From NCBI GenBank assembly GCA_016710385.1, contig JADJVX010000022.1, positions 1-64,000 on the forward strand: 64,000 nucleotides of DNA, in the 5' to 3' direction. This document shows, in pieces, positions 1 to 6,932 of the stretch. The stretch's first letter is position 1. Each line of letters opens with the position of its first letter. The notes beneath the pieces were generated by a model. The model searched no databases and was not told the origin of the DNA. It saw only the letters and a list, made by a program, of their open reading frames with translations. The position numbers and the translations under genes were made by a program. The DNA comes from Actinomycetales bacterium. GTDB lineage: Bacteria > Actinomycetota > Actinomycetes > Actinomycetales > Dermatophilaceae.

Positions 1-243
1 CGCCGTCGGCGTGCAACAGCCGGCAGACGTAGTGGTCGGGGCTGGCAGCAGCGAGGTCGGGTCGTGGAAGGGCAGGTCCTGGGCGATCCACTCCGGCGGC
101 ACGTGGCCGTGCGGGAGATGATCGGCAGGTCCCCTGACGTGACTGTAGAGCCGCCGGGCGATGGCCCGCTCGGTGGGTTCGGCGGGCAGCATCCGGTCGG
201 GGTGCAGCGTCCAGGCGGCGGTCGTCTCGGCCATGTCAGCCAT
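1..243 (-). pseudogene. uxaC: Glucuronate isomerase, N-terminal part, cut by window edge and frameshifted
   Basis: Read on the minus strand from an ATG at 243, the peptide contains the UxaC N-terminal landmarks LHPDRMLPAEP, PHGHVPPEW and PFHDPTSLL, followed in another frame by PDHYVCRLLHADG. UxaC isomerises D-glucuronate to D-fructuronate (and galacturonate to tagaturonate) in the cytoplasm. The PHGHV His-x-His is the expected metal-ligand motif of this amidohydrolase-fold family. The reading frame slips twice near 113-134 (an extra base in one G/C run, a missing base in another, restoring frame) and again near 45. The rest lies beyond the left edge. It is divergent from the larA-like gene, with a LacI-type operator between them. 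The indels could be sequencing errors in homopolymers, so this could be an intact gene. Confidence 0.75.
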
Positions 244-267
244 CGTTCGCTGCTGGCTTGCGGGCCC

Positions 268-281
268 GGCAACCGGTTGCC
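268..281. promoter_or_regulatory. LacI-family operator in the uxaC/larA divergent gap
   Basis: GGCAACCGGTTGCC is a perfect 14-bp palindrome with the central CG typical of LacI/GalR operators. It sits 25 bases upstream of the uxaC start and before the larA-like gene. A nearly identical site (GGCAACTGGTTGCC) precedes uidA at 18869-18882. GGCAA half-sites cluster before the lacI-type gene. Confidence 0.75.
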
Positions 282-384
282 AGGTGTTGCCATCCGGTCT
301 TGCCGGGGCGGCCGAGCAGGTCGCACAGTGGAACCGCGACGATCGTCCGAAGCCCCCGCCCAGAACTACCGGGCCGCCGTCCGC

Positions 385-1623
385 CTCGGCGGGGCGGACG
401 GCATACTGACTGAACATCAGGTGCGAGACTTCATTTCGGCCCAACTGGATGCGACCGATCTCGACGGCAAGGCGGTCTGTCTCGTCATCCCCGACGACAC
501 CCGGTCGTGCCCGCTGGCGATGTTGGTGGGAGCGGTCCACAGCGCGCTGCACGGCCGGGTCAACCGGCTGACTGCCCTCGTCGCGCTCGGCACCCACAAG
601 GCGATGACCGAGGAAGCACTGGGCGCGATGCTCGGCTTCGAGCCGGGCCAGCTGGAGCAGACCTATCCGGGGCTGCGGCTGCTCAACCACGAGTGGTGGG
701 ACCCATCGACCTTCGTGGACCTGGGCACCATCCCGGCCGCGCGCATCGAGCAGCTGTCCGAGGACGGCTGTCGCTGGACGATGCCGGTGCTGCTCAATCG
801 CGAGATTGTCGAGCACGACGTGGCGATTGTCGTCGGTCCAGTGCTGCCGCACGAGGTGGTCGGCATCTCAGGTGGCAACAAGTACTTCTTCCCCGGGGTC
901 GCCGGTCAGCAGATCATCGACGTCTCGCACTGGCTCGGTGCGCTCATTACCTCGGCCGAGATCATCGGCACGACCGGCCTCACGCCGGTGCGCGCGCTCA
1001 TCAACGAGGGCGCCGCGCTCGTGCCGGCCGAGAAGCTCGCGCTCAAGGTCGTCGTCGAGGCCGGCAGCGACGCGCTGCACTCGATCTCCTATGGCGACAC
1101 CATCTCGGCATGGGCCGACGCCGCCGAGGTCTGCGCGGCGACCCACGTCGAATACCTCGACGCGCCGGTGCGCCGCGTGTTGTCGCTCATCCCGCCGCTC
1201 TACAAGGACATTTGGACTGCCGCCAAGGGGTTCTACAAGCTCAGGCCGGTCGTCGCCGACGGCGGCGAGGTCATCCTCTACGCCCCCGACATCACCGAGA
1301 TCGCCCAGATGCACCGGAGATCTACGAGATCGGCTATCACTGCCGCGACTACTTCGTGAAGCAGTGGGACCGGTTCAAGGATGTCCATTGGGGTGCTCGC
1401 GCACTCGACCCACCTGCGCGGCGCGGGCAGCTACGACGCGGCGACCGGGCAGGAACGGTTGCGGGTGCGCGTCACCCTCGCGACCGGCATACCGGAGCAG
1501 GTATGCCGTGCGGCGAACCTCGGCTACCTGGACCCGCGGGACGTCGACATCGCGGCCTTCGAGGCCGATCCCGACACCTTGGTCGTGCCCCAGGCGGGCG
1601 GGGTGCTTTTCCGCTTGCGCTGA
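385..1623 (+). pseudogene. larA: LarA-family nickel-pincer-dependent hydroxyacid racemase/epimerase, frameshifted
   Basis: The translation carries LarA hallmarks: VIPDDTRSCP, LVALGTHKAM, PHEVVGISGGNKYFFPGV (His and Lys that contact the nickel pincer cofactor in LarA) and IIDVSHWLGAL. The frame breaks near 1314 (HPEIYEIGYHCRDYF continues in the next frame) and again near 1392 (GVLAHSTHLRG continues in a third), each explained by one missing base in a C or G run. It ends with YLDPRDVDIAAF and VVPQAGGVLFRL. Summed length is about 410 residues, normal for LarA. No convincing ATG/GTG start is visible, so the start is approximate. Characterised LarA homologues racemise lactate, malate or hydroxyglutarate or epimerise gluconate. 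Beside uxaC and uidA, a sugar-acid substrate is my inference. larE and larB lie 19 kb away across the island. Confidence 0.8.
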
Positions 1624-1626
1624 GCG

Positions 1627-2602
1627 GTGGACGCGCGCGACGAGCTTGGTCGGCTAGCACGAGCGGCTCCTGCGAGGTTTGGCGCCCTTGATCATCGCCA
1701 CGACGTTGCCGACGGCGATCGGGCCCTGGGAGTGCAGCGGGGCGGCCACGGTCGTGAGCGCGGGCGTGACGATGTCGTCGAGCAGGATGTTGTCGGAAAC
1801 CGACGACGCTGACCTCGTCGGGGATCTTGACCCCCATCGCCTGGAAGCCCTTGATGAGGCCGATCGCCATCTGGTCGTTGTAGGCGAGCACGGCGCTCGA
1901 GGGCGTTCGGCGAAGTCGCGGGCGGCGCGCAGGCCGGCGCGGATCGTCGGCATGTAGGAGCCGAGGCGGCGGACCTTGAGGTCGAGCTCGTGCCCCCGCC
2001 TCGAGGACGGCGCGCCACCGGACGCCGTCGGCCCAGCTTGCCTCTGGCCCAGCGATGTAGGTGATCGTCGAGTGGCCCAGGCTGCCGAGGTGCTCCATCG
2101 CGCGGCGCACCCCACGCGGGTTGTCGGTGACGACCGAGTGGACGTCGGGCAGCACCCGGTTGAGCACGACGGTCGGCACCTGTTTGGCCATCATCCGGAT
2201 CGCGGAGTCACTCATCCGGCTGCTCGACAGGACGATCCCGTCCACGGTGCCGAGTGCTCGCTCGACCGCGACCCGCTCGGCCCGGCTGGATTCCTGGGTG
2301 TCGCAGAGCATGAGGGCATAGCCGTTGACCGACGCGGAGTCGTGGGCCCCGCGGATGATCTCGACGTAGAACGGGTTGCCGATGTCGGACACGAAGAGCG
2401 CCAGCGTGCGGGTCTTTTTGTGGCTGGGTGCACCCGGGGCCTCGGTCGTCGCAACGCGGTAGCCGAGCTGCTCGGCCACCGCTCGGATGTGCGCGGCCGT
2501 CTGGGAGCTCACGCGTCCCGGGCGCGAGAACGCCCGGGACACCGTCGATGGCGCGACCCCGGCCGCCTTGGCCACGTCGTAGACGGTCGGGCGCTTCTGC
2601 AT
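1627..2602 (-). pseudogene. LacI-family transcriptional regulator with several frameshifts
   Basis: Starting at an ATG at 2602, the N-terminus RPTVYDVAKAAGVAPSTVSR is a textbook LacI helix-turn-helix, followed by the hinge (RVSSQTAAHIRAVAEQLGY) and a periplasmic-binding-type effector domain (LFVSDIGNPFYVEIIRGA, GIVLSSSRMSD, YNDQMAIGLIKGFQAMG, DEVSVVGF, DNILLDDIVTPALTTV). The frame must be changed near 1995, 1902, 1795 and 1665, each time by one base in a short homopolymer, so no full-length product is encoded as read. It is convergent with the larA-like gene. Matching palindromes at 268-281 and 18869-18882 are the likely operators, which makes it the regulator of a glucuronide/Lar regulon. 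Either the gene is decaying or this stretch is badly polished. Confidence 0.85.
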
Positions 2603-2649
2603 GGTCACACGGTAGGACGTGGGTGGGGCGCGCGGGCCTGACAGCGCCC

Positions 2650-2685
2650 GGCAACACCATGGCAACACGCGGCAACTCTGGCAAT
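2650..2685. promoter_or_regulatory. Cluster of GGCAAC half-sites upstream of lacI
   Basis: GGCAAC occurs at 2650, 2661 and 2671 and GGCAAT at 2680, spaced 9-11 bp, on one face of the helix just upstream of the lacI-type start. The half-site matches the palindromes before uxaC/larA and uidA. This suggests autoregulation, or the remains of the former lacI-uidA divergent promoter now cut by the island. Confidence 0.5.
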
Positions 2686-2806
2686 TGTGGGCACGGCCTG
2701 ACTGCCCCCGGTATGCCGGGTGGTCGCCTACGCCTGTGGGTTGGGCTTCCCGCTGGGGTCTGCCCTTGGGCCTGATCGCCTGACCTGGACGGAAGGGGCT
2801 AGGCGT

Positions 2807-3217
2807 TTAGGCGTTCAGACGCTCGAGAGGCTGCCCGGTGAGGGCCGCGATGAGCTCGAAGTCCTTGTCCAAGTGCAATACCGTGAGACCGGCGAGTTCG
2901 GCGGCGGCCGCGGTGACCAGGTCTGGGATCGACGGTGCCCGGTGATGTCCTTCGCGGGCCAACAGCAGCTGGACCTGCACGGCACGGTCCTCGACCGCGG
3001 GCGTGAGGTGTTCGACCGGCATCGACGACAACGGGGGGCGAGTCAACATCACCCGAGCGTCGTCCCAGCTGCGCGCGGAGTAGCCGACCTCCAGCCGCGT
3101 CATCGAGGTGACCCGCACCAAGCCGCGTTCGATCCGCTCGGCCCACGTCACCGCGTCCGGGCTCTGGCCAAGTCGGACCAGTGCTGACTTGTCGGCAAGC
3201 CACTGGGTCACTGCCAC
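2807..3217 (-). CDS. vapC: PIN-domain toxin VapC, copy 1
   Basis: 136 residues. WLADKSALVRL supplies the first PIN-domain aspartate. Glu in RLEVGYSAR, the Asp in SIPDLVTAAAAE and the Asp in HLDKDFELIA complete the four acidic positions expected of a VapC ribonuclease. It overlaps the 3' end of the upstream vapB by 10 bases, the usual antitoxin-first coupled arrangement. It ends ERLNA followed by a stop. A near-identical copy lies at 5.37-5.78 kb. By family it should cleave RNA and be neutralised by the partner antitoxin. The particular target cannot be inferred. Confidence 0.9.
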   Translation of the reverse strand: MAVTQWLADKSALVRLGQSPDAVTWAERIERGLVRVTSMTRLEVGYSARSWDDARVMLTRPPLSSMPVEHLTPAVEDRAVQVQLLLAREGHHRAPSIPDLVTAAAAELAGLTVLHLDKDFELIAALTGQPLERLNA

Positions 3218-3429
3218 GCGGCGCCCATCACCTCGGGGTCGCCCAGGTCGCCAGCCAAGTCGGCGAACGCGGTCAGATCTGCCGCCGAAACGGCACTGTT
3301 CGCCGTTGCTGCGTCCGCCGCCAGCCGGCGACGGATGTACTCAACCCGGGATAGGCCCAACCGTGCCGCGTGCGCATCGACGCCGGCCAGGACCACATCC
3401 GGCACGTCTCGGATCAACACGTCAGCCAT
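3208..3429 (-). CDS. vapB: VapB-type antitoxin, copy 1
   Basis: 73 residues from the ATG at 3429 (MADVLIRDVPD), preceded by GGAGG at good spacing. An in-frame upstream ATG at 3453 would add eight residues but lies inside the palindromic operator. The N-terminal half (LIRDVPDVVLAGVDAHAARLGLSRVEYIRRRL) has the pattern of a ribbon-helix-helix DNA-binding domain. The rest (ADLTAFADLAGDLGDPEVMGAAW) is the acidic toxin-binding tail. It overlaps vapC. The RHH domain together with the GATATC repeat operator just upstream implies autorepression by the VapBC complex. Confidence 0.85.
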   Translation of the reverse strand: MADVLIRDVPDVVLAGVDAHAARLGLSRVEYIRRRLAADAATANSAVSAADLTAFADLAGDLGDPEVMGAAWQ

Positions 3430-3443
3430 TGCGACCACCTCCA

Positions 3444-3459
3444 GATATCTCACGATATC
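3444..3459. promoter_or_regulatory. GATATC(TCAC)GATATC operator of vapBC copy 1
   Basis: Two GATATC palindromes separated by TCAC lie immediately upstream of vapB and its ribosome-binding site. They are conserved in copy 2 at 6008-6023. This is a likely binding site for the VapBC complex. Confidence 0.5.
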
Positions 3460-3540
3460 AACGTCTTCCTATCACCGACTGGTGCGCCGCCCTGCCCGGG
3501 CCGCCCCCACCCTCCTCCCGGCAAGGGCGGTGAGTAGCAC

Positions 3541-4030
3541 TGTGTCGTGCAGCCCGGCCAGCGACGCCTGCGGGTGGCTCCCTTCCGGCACGTGGTAGGT
3601 GGGCAGCTCGGCGATCAGGCGGTCGACCTCGTGCGCTGTCAAGGGACGCACATCTCCGTCCTTGGGTCGCTCCCCAGCCCTCGCTTGCTGAATGCAGATT
3701 CGACACCGACCACGTGCTGGCGGCCTGGACGACTTACCCCTTGCGGTGAAACACCCCGCCCGTAACGGCGCATACCGCTCCTCCTCCGCACCACCGGCCG
3801 TCAACAACAGATCGGCGAATCATCAGTACCAGTGAACCCATACCGCACCGTCGAGGCTTCCACACCCGACGCCGTCCGTGCCGCGACTCGACCCAACCCA
3901 TCCCGCGCATACGTCACCATGTGAGTCGGGCAATCCCCGCGGTCGTCGTGCCGGCAGCCGATCCGCGCCGTCATAGGAACACGACTGAGACCCAACCTGG
4001 GTTTGCGTTCCGTTGCCCGTCAAACACAAG
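3541..4030 (-). pseudogene. Degenerate Rhs core relic
   Basis: On the minus strand, 4030 to about 3740 can be matched piecewise to the Rhs core of the island: QTQVGSQSCSYDGADR (compare QVGSQSWSYDGADR), VEASTVRYGFTGTDDSP and LLTAGGAEEERY (compare LLTAGGAVVERY). Several indels put these pieces in different frames. The 3541-3720 part reads as an open minus-strand segment (RPLTAHEVDRLIAELPTYHVPEG) that I do not recognise and that may be a leftover toxin or immunity piece. No intact product is likely. Confidence 0.6.
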
Positions 4031-4082
4031 CGGTTGACGGGATGCCTATATCAACATAAAATGGCACACGCTCAAGGACCGG

Positions 4083-4652
4083 ATGGTTACGACTGCAGTG
4101 CTGTTGGGCCTTGCGCCGGCATGAGGGCTCCTCGGCGCTCCGCCCTCATATTCTTATGCCACGTTCAATAACCACAAACTCGCTTTTGGTGTTGGCGACT
4201 GGGGCCGCACGCCCAATATTGCTGGGTTGACTCCTCTGCTTCCGGCTATTCTTTCGACTGTCGCTTCAGCAATGTACGATTGGGTCCACACGTCGCCCTA
4301 CTTGGGCGTGGGGAATCCTATCGTGTATTACCGAACAACAACGAAGAGTGCTAGTCGCATGGATACCTATAGAGTGTCCTCAGTGAACCCTTGGTGGGGC
4401 CTCACGCAAATGTACGTAGACACCACCCAGGTCGATCCTTTTGCTCAGAACTGGTGGTGGGCGAAGATACTGCTCGATGGGGAGTTCGCGAATTGCCCCA
4501 ACAAGAAGGGGGTTATTGGTCACGAGATGGGGCACGTGTTTGGCTTGGCCCACGTCAGCACATCCACGTCACTGATGTATACCGGCATTGGCTCAACAAA
4601 CGTCACCCGAGCGACAAAGGACGACAACGATGGGATCAATTTCCTCTACTAG
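4083..4652 (+). pseudogene. Secreted metzincin-type zinc metalloprotease with an in-frame stop after the signal peptide
   Basis: The sequence HEMGHVFGLAH is the complete metzincin zinc site (HExxHxxGxxH), and LMYTG downstream looks like the Met-turn. Together they suggest a matrixin (M10)-like peptidase of minimal size. Reading upstream in frame gives coding-like sequence (SYATFNNHKLAFGVGDWG) back to MVTTAVLLGLAPA, a short hydrophobic signal-like start at 4083. A TGA at 4122-4124 interrupts it directly after. A TTG at 4227 is the only downstream alternative start and would lack a signal. The 3' end overlaps the next gene by 23 bases. It is AT-richer than its neighbours, consistent with transfer. 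It is either a nonsense-mutated gene or a sequencing error. Confidence 0.7.
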
Positions 4653-5313
4653 TCTCTTAGTCGCAGTCGTGGTGGCGGCGGGAGCGAGTGCTAGTTGCAC
4701 CTCTCCGCCCAACTCGACGAGCACGTTGACACAGATTAGAACCACGGCGACCTCGCCCAATGTGGGCGCCGATGTCGCACCAAGTCCAATCGTGGGGACG
4801 GTGCGCCTGGATGCTGCGTTGAAAGATGTCTTCCCCACCATTGATGCACTCGCACGTTCAGCACGCTCAGAGCTCGTGGTGCGGGGGATCGTGACTGACG
4901 TGGCCTATGTGTTCGACGGACAGCTCGCTAGGACCAAGTTGACTGTGTCGGTCGAGCAGTCCTGGCGCGGGCCGGCTGCGCCGCAAGTCGTTGTCTGGGA
5001 AGACGGTGGCTTTGTGCCTGCGGCCGATTTTGCCGCCGCGAACGCTGACAAGCAGCTCGCATCCCGCGTTACCGGCTGGATCGATGTGCGATTCGAGGGG
5101 GCTTCGCATCCGCATGTCGGTGACCATGTGGTGCTCTTCCTCGCGCGCAACCCGAATCCAGGTCAACAGGGCACGTACCAGGAAGTCAGCTCAGTCTACG
5201 GCCGGCTGACGCAGGACCCTGGAGGGGCAAGCTATTCCCGTGCCGTGGCGGAGTCGCGCTGGCAACGCACGATGTCGGTTGCCGACCTGGGAGTGGCTCT
5301 CCCGGGACTCTGA
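4630..5313 (+). CDS. Putative secreted lipoprotein, partner of the metzincin
   Basis: The start at 4630 is chosen because MGSISSTSLLVAVVVAAGASASC is a clean signal peptide ending at a cysteine. The lipobox (SAS-C) is weak. It overlaps the 3' end of the metalloprotease gene, so the two are probably translated together. The mature part is about 200 residues and soluble, with segments such as RSELVVRGIVTDV, VSVEQSWRG, HPHVGDHVVLFLARN and SVYGRLT. I recognise no named domain. An inhibitor or cell-surface partner of the protease is a reasonable guess from position only. Its stop at 5313 lies inside the minus-strand extension of the second vapC copy. Confidence 0.65.
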   Translation: MGSISSTSLLVAVVVAAGASASCTSPPNSTSTLTQIRTTATSPNVGADVAPSPIVGTVRLDAALKDVFPTIDALARSARSELVVRGIVTDVAYVFDGQLARTKLTVSVEQSWRGPAAPQVVVWEDGGFVPAADFAAANADKQLASRVTGWIDVRFEGASHPHVGDHVVLFLARNPNPGQQGTYQEVSSVYGRLTQDPGGASYSRAVAESRWQRTMSVADLGVALPGL

Positions 5314-5781
5314 CGACTGGCGGCACCATCTCCGGGCGCGACTGCAAGAGCGCGGGACTGGAGTGAGATGTTGGGCGTTCAGACGCTCGAGAGGCTGCCC
5401 GGTGAGGGCCGCGATGAGCTCGAAGTCCTTATCCGAGTGCAATACCGTGAGACCGGCGAGTTCGGCGGCGGCCGCGATGACCAGGTCGGGAATCGACGGT
5501 GCCCGGTGATGTCCTTCGCGGGCCAACAGCAGCTGGACCTGCACGGCACGGTCCTCGACCGTGGGCGTGAGGTATTCGACCGGCATCGACGACACCGGAG
5601 GGCGAGTCAACATCACCCGAGCGTCGTCCCAGCTGCGCGCGGAGTAGCCGACCTCCAGCCGCGTCATCGAGGTGACCCGCACCAAGCCGCGTTCGATCCG
5701 CTCGGCCCACGTCACCGCGTCCGGGCTCTGGCCAAGTCGGACCAGTGCTGACTTGTCGGCAAGCCACTGGGTTACTGCCAC
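5191..5781 (-). CDS. vapC: PIN-domain toxin VapC, copy 2, with stop-loss extension
   Basis: The first 136 residues match copy 1 almost exactly and keep the PIN acidic residues. Where copy 1 ends ERLNA-stop, this copy has a glutamine codon and reads on for about 60 residues (QHLTPVPRSCSRARRW and so on) into DNA antisense to the lipoprotein gene. The added tail is basic and Cys/Ser-rich and looks like out-of-frame sequence rather than a domain, so the duplication boundary probably removed the original stop. Whether the extended toxin is still active is unknown. It overlaps its vapB by 10 bases, as in copy 1. Confidence 0.8.
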   Translation of the reverse strand: MAVTQWLADKSALVRLGQSPDAVTWAERIERGLVRVTSMTRLEVGYSARSWDDARVMLTRPPVSSMPVEYLTPTVEDRAVQVQLLLAREGHHRAPSIPDLVIAAAAELAGLTVLHSDKDFELIAALTGQPLERLNAQHLTPVPRSCSRARRWCRQSSESRESHSQVGNRHRALPARLRHGTGIACPSRVLRQPAVD

Positions 5782-5993
5782 GCGGCGCCCATCACCTCGG
5801 GGTCGCCCAGGTCGCCAGCCAAGTCGGCGAACGCGGTCAGATCTGCCGCCGAAACGGCACTGTCCGCCGTTGCTGCGTCCGCCGCCAGCCGGCGACGGAT
5901 GTACTCAACCCGGGATAGGCCCAACCGTGCCGCGTGCGCATCGACGCCGGCCAGGACCACATCCGGCACGTCTCGGATCAACACGTCAGCCAT
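5772..5993 (-). CDS. vapB: VapB-type antitoxin, copy 2
   Basis: 73 residues from the ATG at 5993, differing from copy 1 at very few positions (for example ATADSAV for ATANSAV). It has the same ribbon-helix-helix-like N-terminus (MADVLIRDVPD), acidic tail, GGAGG ribosome-binding site and upstream GATATC operator (6008-6023). Because the antitoxins are virtually the same, either should neutralise both toxins. Confidence 0.85.
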   Translation of the reverse strand: MADVLIRDVPDVVLAGVDAHAARLGLSRVEYIRRRLAADAATADSAVSAADLTAFADLAGDLGDPEVMGAAWQ

Positions 5994-6007
5994 TGCGACC
6001 ACCTCCA

Positions 6008-6023
6008 GATATCTCACGATATC
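6008..6023. promoter_or_regulatory. GATATC(TCAC)GATATC operator of vapBC copy 2
   Basis: Identical to the copy 1 operator at 3444-3459. It directly precedes the second vapB. Confidence 0.5.
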
Positions 6024-6084
6024 AGGCGACCACCCACGACCACCCCGCCTACGGTTAACAGCAGAGTCGCCGAGTCAGGGGAGT

Positions 6085-6345
6085 TCACGGAAGGAAGGCC
6101 CAGTTGCGCCGCCTCCTCGTCAAGCCAGTTCCGCGGCGGAATCCCCTGAAGATCACCTGGCACCAAACATACGTGACCGGAACCAGGGCGTAGGTAGGCC
6201 AGATCACGTCCTCGGCCCCCGGTTCCACAGATGTCCTTACCGCACTGACGCCAACCGAGACGCAGCAGATGAGCGATACCAGTCCCGCCACCACCGTGAG
6301 GAGAATCCCGTATGAATCAACTTTGGTGCTTGTCTCTTCTGTCAT
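6085..6345 (-). CDS. Small two-helix membrane protein, putative immunity protein
   Basis: 86 residues from the ATG at 6345 (MTEETSTKVDSYG). There are two membrane spans, about residues 14-35 (ILLTVVAGLVSLICCVSVGV) and 50-66 (TYALVPVTYVWCQVIF), then a basic linker and the C-terminus RRRRNWAFLP. The ending resembles NLAFIP and NLIFIP of the two-helix proteins at 17.17-17.40 and 16.62-16.85 kb. All three lie just downstream of Rhs toxin material. It is last in a run Rhs tip, lipoprotein, this gene. An immunity role is inferred from context. No named family is recognised. Confidence 0.55.
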   Translation of the reverse strand: MTEETSTKVDSYGILLTVVAGLVSLICCVSVGVSAVRTSVEPGAEDVIWPTYALVPVTYVWCQVIFRGFRRGTGLTRRRRNWAFLP

Positions 6346-6425
6346 GAGACCTCTTTGCTCTGCTCCTGTATGCCGTTCGGCCCGCGTCCAGACGCCCTGC
6401 CAGCAGGGGATGCTACTGATGGCAC

Positions 6426-6932
6426 TCAGCCCGCGCTTGCTGAATGCGAACTCGATGGACAATTGCGGGAGGGATACTGCGCCGAGAAGTCTTGTGTGCT
6501 CAGCACCTGGTACTCGTTGCTTGCAAAGACGAGAATCGCGCCATCGGGAATGTCGAGCCTGCTGGTAGCATCGGGATTCCACATCGTCGCGCCATGGCGG
6601 AAATTGGTGTAGGCCGTAAGACGGAAAGGGCTTGCCAAAGTATAATGCCCGGTTTGCGTGTGCCAATCTTTGAGATGGATCAGATTTAATCCAGGGTTGG
6701 CCGATCCGGTGTAGTCAATGCCGACCCACACCGTTTCACCAAGCTTCCCGTCGGGCGCCACGTCTATCTCTATCTTTGTCGGCACCTCGCCGGGACAGAG
6801 GTTAATCGCAATCGCCTCGTCTCCCAACGTGAATCTCATTCCCACGTCAACCGGACGGTTGGGCGTGAGCGTGCACGAACCTAGGGCCACGAGTGCGGCA
6901 AGGATCGCCACACCCCTTGAGTTAACCTTCAA
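6426..6932 (-). CDS. Lipoprotein, probable immunity protein of the adjacent Rhs zincin tip
   Basis: The likely start is the TTG at 6932, which overlaps the TGA stop of the Rhs gene (TTGA), giving translational coupling. The product begins KVNSRGVAILAALVALGSC, a lipoprotein signal with lipobox LGSC. The mature protein, about 148 residues, is predicted extracytoplasmic (KIEIDVAPDGKLGETVWVGIDYTG, ASPFRLTAYTNF, AILVFASNEYQVLS). Placement directly after a toxin tip is the standard position of an immunity gene, and a surface location would suit protection from an incoming or self-delivered peptidase. No family is recognised. It also carries the GTATGCCGT motif just beyond its 3' end, near 6369. Confidence 0.6.
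   Translation of the reverse strand: MKVNSRGVAILAALVALGSCTLTPNRPVDVGMRFTLGDEAIAINLCPGEVPTKIEIDVAPDGKLGETVWVGIDYTGSANPGLNLIHLKDWHTQTGHYTLASPFRLTAYTNFRHGATMWNPDATSRLDIPDGAILVFASNEYQVLSTQDFSAQYPSRNCPSSSHSASAG

Larger units (their letters stand above)
2812..3460. repeat. Direct repeat, vapBC copy A (about 650 bp)
   Basis: This segment is nearly identical to 5376-6024 in the same orientation, with only scattered substitutions (for example caagtg versus cgagtg near the 3' end of vapC). Similarity begins at gcgttcagacgctcg and ends just after the GATATC operator. The two copies bracket the Rhs relic, metzincin and lipoprotein genes. Confidence 0.9.
5376..6024. repeat. Direct repeat, vapBC copy B (about 650 bp)
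   Basis: Near-identical to 2812-3460 in the same orientation. Sequence identity is lost immediately left of the last vapC codons and immediately right of the GATATC operator. The duplicated unit is therefore precisely one vapBC module with its control region. Confidence 0.9.

Noticed and set aside
64..384. N-terminal extension of the LarA-like protein (frame open from 64)
   Set aside because: This stretch is antisense to uxaC and includes the operator. LarA homology starts only near 385.
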